Shown: one piece after another, positions 1 through 62,769 of the stretch | How the letters are laid out: every line of letters starts with the position of its first letter | Position numbering within the stretch: the first letter of the stretch is position 1 | Notes under the pieces: model-generated | Databases searched by the model: none | What the model was told of the DNA's origin: nothing | What the model saw: only the letters and a program-made list of their open reading frames with translations | NCBI GenBank assembly: GCA_030847615.1 | Contig: JAUMIR010000004.1 | Coordinates: 101,198,001-101,262,000, forward strand | Source: Gambelia wislizenii | Taxonomy: Eukaryota > Chordata > Lepidosauria > Squamata > Crotaphytidae | Direction of reading: 5' to 3' | DNA: 64,000 nt | Made by a program: the position numbers and the translations under genes

Positions 1-430
1 GGAAGACATACTGACCAGTGGCATTGTATTAACCCCATTTTACTTTAAATTGTCTTTATCACGGCACAAGAAAGAATGGCCGAAGTTAGAAAAGCTAGGA
101 AAAAGGGGAGGGCTGAGGACCTTAAAAAACAGACTTGGGAGGCTGCTAATCCAACCCCCTTGAGTCCCATCCCAGGAGAAAGGCAGGCAGGGCCAGTTTA
201 AGGTACCAGCGGCATCAGCATCCACAGGAGGCCCCATCATTGTGGGGGGGGGCATAGTAACCCTCCTCCTTCAACAACATTATTAGTAATAATCTGAATA
301 TCCGGTACCGTGAATAGCTTAGGTTGAGTTAGGTTACATTGATCTGAGATAAAATATGGGGGCCCCAAAATAAAGCATTGCAGGGCCGCCCCAAATTCCT
401 TAAACTGGTCCTGAAGGCAGTGTATACTTT

Positions 431-492
431 GAAGGAAGGAAGGAAGGAAGGAAGAAAGGAAGGAAGAAAGGAAGAAAGAAAGATAGATAGAT
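431..492. repeat. (GGAA/GAAA)n purine microsatellite
   Basis: A tetranucleotide purine tract of GGAA units shading into GAAA and GATA units, about 330 bp upstream of the LEXM start codon. Direct reading; no function is implied. Confidence 0.9.
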
Positions 493-801
493 CAATGCAA
501 GTGGTACAGTTACAAAAAGAATAACAGTAGCCCATTTCTTCTAGAACCTTTTCTTTAGTGCTGCAGTGGAAGACAAATCACAGAGGAACGGAATCAACCG
601 ATCATGGTTTTGACAAGTCCTTTTCTTCTATGCATGCAGACTTTAACTCTGCCTGCTCTGAAGACTTGCCCCTCCCAGACATGGGCAAACAGAAGTTCAG
701 GCGTCTGGCGTTGCCACGGCAGTGAGATTCCAGAACTCTTCTCAGAGGCCACCTCCAATCAGGAAGGTGGCTCCCTTCCTTCAGGCAGCAGGAGATGGAG
801 G

Positions 802-45567
<44,766 letters not shown>

Positions 45568-45841
45568 GCAGCCATTGTTTCTTCTTAAACATATTAAGTA
45601 TCCAGATATCAGCTGCATTCCCAGTTGATTTCTGTGGCATATTCTGCCAACATGGCATGAGGACACCTCAACATTAGCTGCATACCCACTTGTTCTTGTT
45701 CCACGCATACCCGTGATAATCTCTTGGTAATTATGTTGATCACTTATACCATTTCCCCACTAAAAATCAAGACACTCGGTGGAATTTAGTAAATGCATGT
45801 TTTATTTCTAAAGCCAGTCTGTGACCTATACTTATATGAAT

Positions 45842-45847
45842 AATAAA
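45842..45847 (+). promoter_or_regulatory. candidate LEXM polyadenylation signal
   Basis: AATAAA lies 275 bp after the stop codon, which would give a short 3' UTR. It is the first such hexamer after the stop. No cleavage-site evidence is available. Confidence 0.45.
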
Positions 45848-46102
45848 ACGGCAGACACAGAAACACTATCAGTGAAATCAGTACCTGCCCAAGGGAGAGT
45901 CCCTTTTGTCTTTGCTTGAAGTTACTGGACTTCCAAAAGGAACTGACAGCATCACTGGTAAAGGCCTCTTCCCAGTGTTAAAGAGACCTAAACCTAACTA
46001 GAGTAAACCCATTGAGTCAAGTACTGAATGGTATGCCAACACTTTATGTAAATCCCATTCATTTAGTGGGTCTACTCTAGTTGGAATTAGCAACTGTATT
46101 TA

Positions 46103-46240
46103 GGGCAGGAATGAGAAATCATATAGGCCTCCAGATGTGGTTGACTACAAATCCCAGCATCACTAGATGGCATAGTGGATGATGAATGTTGGGAGTTCCA
46201 GTCCAAATGTATCCAATGACTACATAATTCCCAATCTGTA
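46103..46240. repeat. hAT-like MITE fragment
   Basis: GGCCTCCAGATGTGGTTGAC, ACAAATCCCAGCATCACTAG and TTGGGAGTTCCAGTCCAAAT form the short inverted pattern also seen at 33603. Confidence 0.5.
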
Positions 46241-46442
46241 TTTAGGTCAGAAGAGTTAATATTTTAAGAATGTTCCTCTCTCCTTCCATGGTTCCATCAA
46301 AGACATTTCAGCCACCACTACAAACAAATTATAATACTATAGGAATGGGATGCATCAAAAGTTCTAGGGAATTTGAAATGCACAGGCTGCTGGCACATAT
46401 GAAGTCTGATTTACATTGGCTATGTTGGCAGCTTATTCCTTA

Positions 46443-46618
46443 TTGTGTATATGTGTCTTCAAGTCACTTGTCAACTTATGGGGACCCCATGAATTTCATA
46501 GGGATTTCTTAGGTAAGTTCCTTCCTCTGAAATATAGCTTACACCACCTGGGATGGTCTCCTATTCAAGTACTAACCTGGGCTTTAGCTTCCAGGATCAG
46601 ACAGGACCTGGTGCCTTT
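46443..46618 (-). mobile_element. 5S rRNA-derived SINE, minus strand
   Basis: CCTATTCAAGTACTAACCTGG, in part, and GCTTCCAGGATCAGACAGG are the complement of the 5S control region. CTTCAAGTCACTTGTCAACT and TATGGGGACCCCATGAATTT are the tail. Absent from copy B of the duplication. Confidence 0.83.
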
Positions 46619-46670
46619 ACTTAACTTGAGCAAAAAAGTAAATTCTATCACATAATTGGATACTGCTATA

Positions 46671-46885
46671 CAGTATGACCCCCATATCCATGGGGATTTG
46701 TTCCTGGACTTACCGTGGATACTGGAAACCATGGATAATAGTGAATCCTATTAAAATGAATGACTTACAGCCGAAATGTACCATAGAGTCACATTAGAGG
46801 ACCTAGAAGGTGCCTAGAGACCATATTTTTCACACATGTAAGTGAATCTGCAGATATGGGTCCCACGAATATAGGGGTTGTACTG
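46671..46885. mobile_element. pogo/Tigger-like MITE (in duplication copy A)
   Basis: TA-flanked, with termini CAGTATGACCCCCATATCC and TATAGGGGTTGTACTG. Confidence 0.8.
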
Positions 46886-47169
46886 TATAGTAATCGGGAA
46901 GAAACTGGTCATGCTGTCTGTAACATTTGAAATGGTAGGCATGAAATGATGGGGAAAGGATGAAAAAATGATATCCCATTGTTTCCTTTGTTGCTTGTGA
47001 GCTTGGCTTTCAAAGAAATGTGAAGCCTGCAATCTTATGTATACCTACTTGTGAGTAAGGTCTACCAAACTCAATGAAATCTGAATTTTATACACAGTGT
47101 TGGGCTGTGCAAGAAGAAATGTTAATTCCTTTAAAATAATTAAGTTTGGATACTTGCTGGCTAAGTCAC

Positions 47170-48140
47170 GCCTATAAAAATAGCAGCTGTTAAGAGCTGC
47201 AAGTTTGTTGATCTTTCTCATATATAAGTGAGATGTGGGTTCAGGCAGCAGAGTATACTTTGAAGACAGGCCATCTGACTTTAAGAATATTTGCATCCTG
47301 CTTTTTGAATCAAGCTCTGAACAGTTCACAGCATTCATCAAACAAGAGTTCTGTTAAAGGACTTATACCAGAGCTAGGACACAATGATCTTGATGAACTG
47401 TTATTGCTGCCAAGCCAATCCTACTGGCCAAGCTGGCAATGGCTGATGGGAAGTAAGGGTACACACTACAGGTTCCTATTCTGCCTTTAAAAATTAAAAC
47501 CACTACAGAAATGGTTCAATGGTAGCAGGCGGAAAGAGAACAGGCTCAGAAAGAACTTGTACAATACTAAGCTCACACAAAGAAAACTTCTCCCATGTGT
47601 GAAAAAGTTTCATTTCCTCTGAACACGGGAAGAAGCATTACAGTATAAGGGATTCATTTCTGTTGACTCATGAGGTGTGTGTTATGGTTTTTTCTCCCTG
47701 TCCCACTCCTGGTTCTAATAATTCAGTGAGTTTCTTCATAACAATAGGGTGGGAATAAGTAGAAGTCCTGCTGATACAGGAACCTTTGTATAAATACAGG
47801 GTGTTAGGTTTTTCACCTTATGAGAGGGGATTAAACTTCAATAAAAACATTTGCCTGTTCTGCAGTCATTCTCTCCCCCCCACCGTGCCCTACTGAATCC
47901 TTGTAGATTTCAGGGTAGCACTGGTTTGCATAGCACGTGAAGACTAGATTGTTAAATCCCATTCAGTATATCCAGTATATCTAGAACACAGCATACTTCA
48001 CAACCAAGCAATAATATGCATTCCTTTAGCCCATTATTTAACATTTCATTCTCCCCAATAAATGTAAGCTGCTGATTATGTGATAAAACAGTTAAAGTAA
48101 GGAACCTCTACGGGAACCTATAACATGGAAAATTTATACT
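47170..48140. other. intergenic, no feature recognised
   Basis: No gene, structured repeat or regulatory signal that I can support between copy A and the MITE at 48146. Confidence 0.5.
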
Positions 48141-48145
48141 CATAG

Positions 48146-48739
48146 GGGTTGTCTAAACGGCAAAAATACTCCTCATAGAATTTGAAGAGAATGTGATTTG
48201 TCTAAATGCCATCCCTCATCAATCCACTGAATTTAGAAGGGGGCGCAAATCCACCAAAAACTCTGCAGGAAAAGCCTTCACAGCTTTTCCTGTATTTTTT
48301 TAATAAAAAAGCTCCACAGGGAATGTGCATTGCTGTGGTAGCAGAAAGCTGATTGGTTGGACATGCACAGGGGGCAGAGCTTAACAAGGCAAGCGCCTGG
48401 AACTGCCATGTTCGATTTTCACCTTAGCAATCATGTGCTGAGGTGATGAAATAGTCTTCCCCCTCTTTTTCTATTTATTTAAGTGGAATATTGCACTTTT
48501 GCACCTTAGATATGCTTTAAAAAAATACTGTTTGGCAGTGGCAACTGATGACAACAGAAACATGAGTAATTCACTCACGCCTGGCATCTTGATTTGCAGG
48601 CATGCCCGTTTGAACAGCAAAAGCGGATAGCTCTGTATGCCTGCTATCTTGCAAAAAAAAAATGTTAACACAAAGCAAAGCTGTTTTGAATTGGCTTTAG
48701 TGTGCATCAATCCATTTTCCCCTCACATAGACAAGCCCC
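48146..48739 (+). mobile_element. 593-bp MITE family, copy 3
   Basis: Starts GGGTTGTCTAAACGGC and ends near CATAGACAAGCCCC, about the same length as the copy at 34454. Shared interior: GCAGAAAGCTGATTGG, TTCGATTTTCACCTTAGC. Target duplication decayed. Confidence 0.72.
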
Positions 48740-48958
48740 GAGTTGGAAGAGACCACAAGGGCTATCCCCCTGCCATGTAGGAATACACAATCAAAGCATT
48801 TCTGACAGATAGCCATCCAGCCTGTTTAAAAACTTCCAAAGAAGGAGACTCCACCACACTCCCAGGCAGCATATTCACTATCAAACAGCTCTTACCATCA
48901 GGAAGTTCTTTGCAACGTTTAGGTGGAATCTCTTTTCTTGTAGTTTGACAATGAACAC
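48740..48958 (+). mobile_element. CR1 LINE 3' end
   Basis: GAGTTGGAAGAGACCACAAG, CCCCCTGCCATGTAGGAATA, AAAGAAGGAGACTCCACCAC and GGAAGTTCTTTGCAACG follow the well-conserved CR1 3' untranslated region of reptiles and birds. Confidence 0.85.
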
Positions 48959-49310
48959 TTTCCAGGGACTAATCAAGGCTTAGGTTCTTTTAAAAGGGCA
49001 CACACACAAAAACACATTCTAAAAATATAGACAGAACATATACTGGATACCAGGATAAACAGGCTGTTTAGGTAGTCATGAGGAACTGTTTGTCCCTTTA
49101 AAATGTTCCTCTTGCTAGTCCCTATGAGGCAGAAGGAGAATGGGAGAGTGTCAATCAATCCTGAGCAACACTAGTTTTCCAATACAGCTATAATTTAATG
49201 AGCTAGACTGAAGGGTGTTTCTAGCCCTTCAAAGCAAATGACTTTTGTTATTAGATGTACAGCAAATAATTTTTTAATTAAAAAGTGTAAAAAAATAAAA
49301 CCACCACAAT

Positions 49311-49316
49311 TTTATT
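49311..49316 (-). promoter_or_regulatory. candidate DHCR24 polyadenylation signal
   Basis: TTTATT on the + strand is AATAAA on the minus strand, about 3.5 kb past the DHCR24 stop codon. If used, the 3' UTR would span 52784 to about 49290 and include duplication copy B and two MITEs. Nearer candidates, such as TTTATT at 50771, cannot be excluded. Confidence 0.3.
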
Positions 49317-50399
49317 CAGTCACATCAAAATAGCATTTTATGACAGTAGCATACATTCTGCTCAAGTGCTCCAGTACAAAACAGCTGACAAATGCAGCAC
49401 AAGTACACTGTTGCTGCTGGCATTGGTTAGGGAATCTCAGTGATCAGGACTTTTATTATGGCTGTCGCAACAGAAGACAATAAATGCACTTGCAGATGCA
49501 ACATGTGGTAAGAAACAGTACCATGTGTGACACAAAACAGACACACATCCTGCACATTAGACTCTTGCCTGTAGAACTAACTGCTGTACAAATGAATGGC
49601 AAGCATACGGTATGCTGCAGATGTCGGTCCACTTCTATTAATGACATCCCCTGGCCAGCCATTCTTCTTTCCTGGAGGACAGAGTTATGTGTACTGTACA
49701 GCTTGTCCTAAGCCCACTAAGTTAGCGCGCTTCCCTCAAATGTGATGGACAATACTGTCCCACAATTTCTTTTCAGATAGGATTCAGTAGCCAATCCAGT
49801 TAGTTGCTATTCTGTTGAAAAGATGGGACCCCTTATTTCACATGGCCTAAGGTCGCAGAATGCCCGCAGAATGGCAGGCCTCATGGTGGGACTTTGTTGT
49901 CTTCACCACCTTCCTTTCACACAAGCAATATGGAAATGGTTTTCAAATGTCTGAATAGGCACTACAGAAGTGTAAGCAGGGTCTTTTGCCCCTTCAAGAA
50001 TAATGATACTATGGATCACAGCATGGGGCATGTATGTGTTACTGAAAGGTTAAAATACACTCTTATTGGCTTCTTCTCAGCCAGTCCTTATAAGGTATCT
50101 ACTGGACATCATAAATAAAACCAAACAGACAGTTTCTTACACCTTTTCTTACTGTACCTCTCACCAAGCCAAACATCTCAGAAGTTCAAATAAATAAGTC
50201 CAAGTGAGGATTTCTCATTATGTCTAGTCTTTGGATCAAATTTTGGTTAAACTTGATATAACTAACAAAAAATCAAACGCAAGCCCACTTCAACAAAGCC
50301 TTCCAAGGTTGATTGCAGGTGTAAAGTGGCAGCTCACCTTCATTACATGAAAGTTCATAGCCTTAGCCAAATGTGACCTATTGCTATATTAAAATATTA

Positions 50400-51135
50400 G
50401 GAAGCATTAATACTGGCTATGTTGGCAGCTTGTTCCTTATTATTCAAGCAAAAAATGTAAATTGTCCCATGTAATTGGATACAATATAGTCATCCCTGCA
50501 CATTTGTGGGTTAAGCATTTGTGGATTTGATGGTTCGCAGATGTGATTAATACGTTCTCTCTAGGCATCTGTAAGTCCTCCAGCATGATTTGATGGTCCA
50601 CTAGAAGTGTCAAGCTGCAGGACCTAGAGAACACTTCTCTAGGCATTTGTAGGTCCTCCACCATGATTCTATGATCAACCTCAGCTGAAAGGTGACCACA
50701 GAGTCACACTGGAAGCCTAGAGATTATTAAAGAAGTGTTCTCTCAGGGGGAAAAAAGTGTGTCATTTTTATTCATATCACAGTTTTCCCACTTTTGTGGG
50801 AGTCTTCTACCCCTAATTCCTATGAAAGTGGAGGGCCAACTGCATAGTAATCCGGGGAAGAGAGTGGCCATGTTGTATGTAACATTTTAAATGGTAAGCA
50901 GGAAATGACAGGGAAAGGATGAAAAATGGTATCCCGTCCCTTCCTAAGCTGCTTGCTTACAAGCTTGCTTTTCAAAGAAATGTGGCTCTCTAAGCCAGTA
51001 ATCCTATGTACACTTACTTGGGAGTAAGTCTTGCCAAACTCAGTGAGACCTGAGTTTTGTACACAGTGTTGGGCTGTACAACAAAAAATATTAATACTTT
51101 TTAAAAAAATTAAGTCTAGGTACTTGCTAGGTCAG
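50400..51135 (+). repeat. diverged direct duplication, copy B
   Basis: The partner of 46410-47165. Where copy A has the SINE, this copy reads uninterrupted from TTCCTTATTATTCAAGC, so it preserves the empty site. It contains a degenerate pogo-like MITE at about 50485-50843 (AGTCATCCCTGCACATTTG ... GGAGGGCCAACTG). Confidence 0.83.
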
Positions 51136-51514
51136 TAAATATTCTGGAGATATCCCCTCCTCAACCACAAATATGCACCATTTTCTACTAGCTATTTTAC
51201 TCTTGAAAACAGGATGGCCTAAAATAATCAAGGTTTTTTCCACCTGATTTAAGGCACTAAAAAAATCTTAAAAACAGAAAAAGACCTACTTATCTCTGAA
51301 AGGTATCAATAAAATTTGACAATAGAAAAGGCAGGGGAAAATATACTCCCTTTGAAATCATGGTCAGTATAGTACATACGTAGCACTGACCACATAAACA
51401 CCTCCACCATTCACTGCTCATTTCATGAACAAGGTAACCAATAAAACAGGTAGGCACAAAAATGAAAGCACTTTGCTATTCAGTGTCAAACTAGTGGCGA
51501 TATTTTTCAATATA

Positions 51515-51793
51515 CAGGTTGCGCCCCTGCCCCCACCCCCGTATCCGAGGGGGATACATTCTTAGACTTAGCATTTACAAATCAAACTGCAGATAATATT
51601 GAACACTATTAAAATAAAGGACTTTCAGTGCAAACATACCATAGAGTTGTGTTGGAGGACCTAGCGATTTGTAGAGGCCACCTCTCTAGGCATTTTCCAT
51701 CATGACTACATGGTATGTGTCCCTATTTTTTCAGCCACAGATAACTGAAACTACAGCTATTGTTTCCATGGATATGGGGAGGGGAACTACCTG
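51515..51793. mobile_element. pogo/Tigger-like MITE
   Basis: TA-flanked, with left end CAGGTTGCGCCCCTGCC and right end GGGGAACTACCTG, plus the TTGGAGGACCTAG block inside. Lies between DHCR24 and the candidate poly(A) site. Confidence 0.75.
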
Positions 51794-52784
51794 TACTATT
51801 AAAAATGAAAATAGTGTTACATTTCCAGAAAGCACTTTAAAAACTCAATGACAGCAGTGGAGATGTTCCTGATTCTACTGATGCTGTGGTGGCAAACGAA
51901 AAGGAACTGAGGGAAATAGGCAGGGAAGAACAGAGGAAAATAGACAGGAGCCTCCTGCATAACGCGAGAGCTCTGGAAGGTTCTGATCAGCTCTTTGACC
52001 AGTGTGGTACAACTGAGCCACTGAGACAATGAAGAAGGATAGATAATAAATTGCAAGAATAGACAAACAAATCTCCTCCTTCAGCAGTGCACACCAGCCA
52101 TTCCCTGCAGCAAAGAAACCATGATAGGAATAAAATTAAAGAGAGTTAAAGAGAACAAAGGTAAGAAAAGTTTACACTAATTAAAACTTTCTCTAGGCTA
52201 GTCTTCCATAGTGTTCAGACAGGTTTATAACTGTGAGTCTAAAGCATACTTACTTACTTTTAATTATGCAAATGGAAATCTTGGGCAAGGTTGGTAATAT
52301 GGTAATAGGCAACTATGACATTTGAAAGGCAGTCTTATTTGGCAGTCGCATTTGGCTTTACTCTTTGACAGAGGCTATATTCTAGATACAGAATTCCCAC
52401 CCAATTACATTTATAGTAGTAGAGCTCCCATAGAACTCCTACTATCAGTCACTAGTTGGGCTGCAGTTCTATCTCTAAGAAGTCACACTATTCTACTTCA
52501 GGATTCTGATATTTCCATTCCTCTTCTGCTGAATATCACTAAAATATACAGATCAGTAGCTAAGCTATTATTAAACCACAGAGGTTTGAAATGGAAAATC
52601 ATAATAAAAGAAATTCTTAAAACAAATTACCAGCTCTATTTTCATATAAAGGCAGGAGTATTTACTTTCAGATCACAGATATGCTTTAAAGTCTTTGGAA
52701 CAGCAACGCGTTTTTGTTAAGGGCAGAGTAATTAGTTATTGTTAAGTCCAACTTTTCCTAAATGCTTGTTTAGGCAAATTGGAC

Positions 52785-58148
<5,364 letters not shown>

Positions 58149-59394
58149 CTATGGAAGAATACACTTTACACATCACACTTTGTATAGCATGTATGAATAG
58201 AGACCTGTATTGTAATTCTGCTATTTGCAGAAAGTAGCTCTATTAGAAAGCCACCAACTGTTAAGACTCTGTGGAATACACATGTGTGGAGTATTTCAGC
58301 TATACCCATATGAATCCAGCTCTCCTCAAATGTCTCCCCGCACGCACAAAGGGAGGCCACAAATTCTGGCCTGCCCTAAACGTCCCTCTCCAGTGCTCGC
58401 TCCATCCCTATTACCTTTTTCTGTCAGGCAGAAGATCTGAATACAGGGACATATTTGACCGAATGTGTGTAAATCCCTGCACACAACTAGGAGTCTTGAT
58501 CATGCAGGGTTTCCAATCAACTGAAAGAACATTGGTGCATTCAGATGGTCAGATCCCCACCTCTTCAAATTCCCCCCTGATATATGAAGATCCAGTGGTG
58601 GAGTTGATAGGGATCCTGAAGATGGGGAAAAGCCATCTACACTTTTCAGGCTAAAGCACTGTCTGTGCTCCCTTGCCTGGATGACCCACAAGTAACAAAC
58701 ATGCAAAGGAGTGCCTTACTACTCCAGTACTTGTCAGGATTCCTAATGTGGAGGACCAGTTTTTTCTTTTTTCTAATGTGCCAGCAACCTCATTAAGTAC
58801 TGCATTTTTGCCCACTGGCTATAACTGGTTTTTTGTTTGTTTGTTTCCTGGATATTTGCCATAGACTGGCAGCCAATGGCTGGTGGACTGGCACTAGTCT
58901 ATGGATCACCTTGAGCAGCACCAGCTGGCCCTCCACCCAAAACTGGAAGTCAGGACATGTTACCTCCCAAATCCTTCAGATTGCCTCACAAATTTAGTGG
59001 AGCAATCCTACTCACTATGCTATAGAGAAGAAGTAGGGAACTTTAGACCCTGGGGCTTAAGCCTGTCTTCCTAGGCTCTTAATATGACCCACTGGAGTTC
59101 TCCAGAAGGCCAACCTCCTTTCTCCATGATGTCATCATCTGGTGGTTTCCCAGTCTCCCTCACTTTCAAAAAGACTGGAATACCACTTCTAGGACATAAT
59201 TATTGATAGCAAAAACTTTAAAATGCTCCTAGTATTTTTGCTCCTATCTTTTCATCTTTGGCCCTGTCAATCAGAGTTTGACTGCTCTGAAACTGAACTT
59301 GGCCTTCAGATTGAAAGAGGTCCCCAACCCAATTTTTCTTCATGATAACCACCATTAGAAAACTGTGCAATTAAAAAAGGAAGAGAATATTAGG

Positions 59395-59515
59395 GAACTA
59401 TTTCAGAGGAAGGAACTGGCAAAGCCACCTCTGAGTATTCCTTGCCTAAGAAAACCCTATGAGATTCATGAAGTTGCCCTAAGTTGACAGGTGACTTGAA
59501 GTCACATATACACAC
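59395..59515 (+). mobile_element. 5S-type SINE, 3' half
   Basis: CAGAGGAAGGAACTGGCAAA, TTCCTTGCCTAAGAAAACCC and GACAGGTGACTTGAAGTCAC match the tail of the SINE at 18465. The 5S head is missing. Confidence 0.72.
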
Positions 59516-59884
59516 AAATGAAAAGAAAAATTGTAAATGAAATGCACATCACATAAGGGACCTGGAATTACAGCTGTTTTATGACGAAAAGAAAAGTCTC
59601 TTCCACAAATACCCTCAAGGAAAAAAATAGTAAGACAACTCAGGAAACATGGAATGCTATGTTAAAATATTTTTCTTCAGGTTGGAATGAACAAAAGATA
59701 GTACAGGCACAACTCCGTTAAGAAAGAAGTTATTTTTACTAGCCACCCAGTTCACCTTTTCCTCTGTCTAGCTGGGAGTTTTTTTATGCAGCATTGGTAT
59801 TTGGAGGATGGTGAAGGAGGTGTCAGGTTGCAGCAGTGTGTCTGCAATAAACAATTCAATAAAGCTTAAAATGGAAAATAATGG

Positions 59885-59889
59885 GGATT

Positions 59890-59922
<33 letters not shown>

Positions 59923-62270
59923 TTTATTTATATACCACCCTTTGGTAATCCAATCAGGGTGGTCAACAACATTAAAACACCATACAAAGTAAAACAGTAT
60001 ACTCCCCTCCCCCACCTTAAAAATTATTAAATCAGATTGCAAATTAAAACAACAATTAAAACACTTAATAATACACATACATACGATATTCAGTTCCGTT
60101 ATCAAAGGAGGCTGTGGAGACTCTTCTGAAGGCGGGGGGGTTCCCGAGGCGGGGATAATCTATTCTGGAAAGGCCTGCCGGAAGAGATCCATCTTGACAG
60201 CCTTTTTAAAGCTGTCCAAAGATGTCAATTGACGGATCTCATCTGGCAGGCTGTTCTATAGTCTGGGGGCGACAACAGAAAAAGCCCTCTGGGAGGTAGC
60301 CAAAAGCCTTGACTTTTGAGGCTGCAGCAGATTCCCCCCAGAGGACTAGAGTGCGTGGGGAGGACTATAGGGGAGGAGGCGGTCCCTGAGATAGCTTGGA
60401 CCCAAGCCATTTAGGGCTTTAAAGGTGATAACCAACACCTTGTACTGGGCCCGGAAACCAATAGGCAGGCAGTAGAGGGACCTCAAAACCGGAGTGACGT
60501 GGTCCCTCCTAGATGTTCCTGAAACAAACCTGGCCACCATATTTTGTACTAACTGTAGTTTCTGAACCAAACACAAGGGTAGCCCCATGTAGAGTACATT
60601 ACAGAAGTATAGGCGTGAGGTTACCAGCGCGTGAACCATGGTTTCGAGGTCCCTTACTTCCAGAAAAGGGGGCTGCTGGCGTATCAGCCGAAGCTGATAA
60701 CAGGAGCTCCTGACTGTCGCATTTACTTGATTTATCATCAGGAGCGACGAGTCAAGGAGCACTCCCAGACTGCGAACACAGTCACTGGAGGAAAGTGTGA
60801 CCCCATCCAGGACTGGAGGTTGCAACCCAATTCTTGGTTTCGGAGCCACTACCGTGAGCACCTCTGTCTTGTCTGGATTCAGTTTCAATCTGTTTTTCCT
60901 CATCCAGCCCATTACCGCCTGAAGACATTCATTGAGAGAAGAGATGTCATTGGAATTCGAGGCTGACGAATGAGATACGGAGAAATATATCTGAGTGTCA
61001 TCAGCATACTGATAACACCCAGCTCCACAACTCCGAATAATCTCACCCAGCGGCTTCATATAGATGTTAAATAACATCGGGGACAGGATAGCTCCCTGTG
61101 GAACTCCACAGGTGAGCTCTCTTTTGCTTGAACAACTGTCCCCGAGCAGCACCCTCTGGGACCTGCCCAAGAGGAAGGACCGGAACCACTGCAATGCAGT
61201 GCCCCCGATACCTAACCCCTTCAGGCGGTCCAAGAGGATGCCATGATCTATCGTGTCAAAAGCCGCTGAGAGGTCTAAGAGCACCAACAGGGTCACACTA
61301 TCCCTGTCGATGCTCAGACACAGGTCGTCGGTCAAGGTAACCATGGCAGTCTCAACCCCAAAGCCTGTCCTGAAGCCGGTTTGAAATGGGTCTAGATAAT
61401 CAGTTTCATCCAAGACAGCTTGGAGTTGAAGAGTAACTGCCCTCTCGATCACCTTGCTCAGAAATGGCAATAAAGAAACAGGCCTGTAGTTACTCATATC
61501 CAGGGGGTCCAGAGAAGGTTTTTTCAGAAGCGGCCTAACAGCCTCTTCAGACAAGATGGAACATGTCCTTCCCTGAAGGATGCATTGATGATATCCATGA
61601 GGAATCTCCTCAGTGCTTCCCCCCGCCCCCCGACGGCCATCCATGATGAGCAAGGGTTGAGGGGGCGAGTTGTTTTCCTCACCCTACCAAGCAGCTTGTC
61701 CACGTCCTCGGTACTCACAGATTGGAGCTGATCCAGAATAACTTCATCAACAGAGTCGCTGGACACCTCTCCTATGGTTTCTGTTAAAACATTGGCATCT
61801 AAGTCGGCTCTTATCTGAGAGATTTTATCTGCAAAGAAGTTGTTAAACGTGTCACAGCAGGCCGTCGTCGGATTAAGTAAGGGATTTGGTGCAGGGGGTA
61901 CCTGTGTCAGCTCCCTCACCACCCGAAACAGCTCTGCTGGATGGGACTCTGCAGACGCAATACGTGCAGAGGAGAAAGATCTCTGCGCTGCACATATTGC
62001 CTCCCAATAGGACCAAAGAAAGTTCCTATGGTGAGTTTTGTCAGATAAGAGTCGAGTTTTCTGCCACTTGCGCTCTAGTCATTGTCCAAACCACTTCATT
62101 CTCCTAAGCTCTGGTGTGTACCATGGCTTACGGTTTGAAGCGGATTGGCAAGGACGCTTGGGAGCGATCGTGTCAATAGCCCTGGCAAGATCGGTGTTCC
62201 AAGTAGCTGATTTTACTGTAGCTGATTCTACTGTAGCCATGTGTGCCAGCCCACAAGATGCAAGGTAAAC
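59885..62270 (-). mobile_element. L2-group LINE with long reverse-transcriptase frame
   Basis: The 3' end lies at the left, with a TAA microsatellite and AAATTTATTTATATACCACC, a 3' tail common to L2/CR1-group LINEs. Coding sequence runs leftward from about 62270. Only the 3' part of the element is present; no endonuclease domain is visible. Confidence 0.8.
60346..61922 (-). pseudogene. L2-group LINE reverse transcriptase, one frameshift
   Basis: The upstream part, 61922-61524, is the linker before the RT (FNNFFADKISQIRADLDAN). A frameshift near 61560 leads to a 435-codon frame, 61653-60346. This has the RT palm motifs NYRPVSLLPFLSKVIERAV, LLVLLDLSAAFDTIDHGILL, GVPQGAILSPMLFNIYMKPL and the catalytic QYADDTQIYFSV, then a thumb and C-terminus (VARFVSGTSRRDHVTPVLRS). 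YADD is intact, so this is a fairly young copy compared with most others here. Clade assignment to L2 rather than CR1 proper is by resemblance only. Confidence 0.85.
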
Positions 62271-62526
62271 AGTAACTGCCTCCAGAATCCGTTACTGAGT
62301 ATGTGTGAAAAGCGAAACAGAGAAAGGGGGGAAGTAGATTAGTCTGCTTCATCAGCTCCCCCCAGCATGTTAAAAAAGCAAAAAGTGAAGGCTGGCAAAA
62401 GAAAAAAATCGTCCCTGGACACATTTTGCAAGATGCTTTCAAGTGGTCTCTAGAAGGTTCAAAATACTTTTGTTTAGTTATGTAAGGCGTAATCTGATCT
62501 GAGTATTTTAGTTCACATGTGCATAT

Positions 62527-62765
62527 TGTTGCTGATGATGGGTGCCCTCAAGTTGTTTCCGATTTAAGGTTATCCTAAGGCAAACCTAACATGGAGTTTT
62601 CCTGGGAAGAATTTGTTCAGAGGAGGTTTGCCATTGTAGTCCTTTGAGGCTGAGAGTGTGTGACTTGACCAAGATTACCTAGTGGATTTCCGGGACTAAA
62701 TAGGAATTTAAACCTTAGTCTCCAGAGTCCTAGTTCAACACTCAAGCCACTACACCATGTTGGCT
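62527..62765 (-). mobile_element. Sauria-type tRNA-derived SINE, minus strand
   Basis: The + strand reads GGAGGTTTGCCATTGTAGTC, AGAGTGTGTGACTTGACCAA, TCTCCAGAGTCCTAGTTCAA and CCACTACACCATGTTGGC, the complement of the full SINE including its tRNA-like head. Confidence 0.83.
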
Positions 62766-62769
62766 CTGT

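Larger units (their letters stand above)
46410..47165 (+). repeat. diverged direct duplication, copy A
   Basis: Collinear with 50400-51135. Shared anchors include GGCTATGTTGGCAGCTT, TAATTGGATAC, AATGGTAGGCATGAAATGA/AATGGTAAGCAGGAAATGA, TTTCAAAGAAATGTG and ACACAGTGTTGGGCTGT. Copy A alone carries a 5S SINE; both carry a pogo-like MITE at the same place. Confidence 0.85.

Noticed and set aside
1..800. Expected TTC22 sequence upstream of LEXM
   Set aside because: Human gene order predicts TTC22 nearby, but no matching exon is visible in the first 800 bases; it probably lies outside the window.
604..801. N-terminal extension of LEXM exon 1 from an upstream in-frame ATG at 604
   Set aside because: The extension has no resemblance to the family, and the ATG at 802 gives the familiar MEPKGF start.
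46410..51135. A CRISPR-like or satellite array
   Set aside because: There are only two diverged copies of a long unit, with no short regular repeats or spacers.
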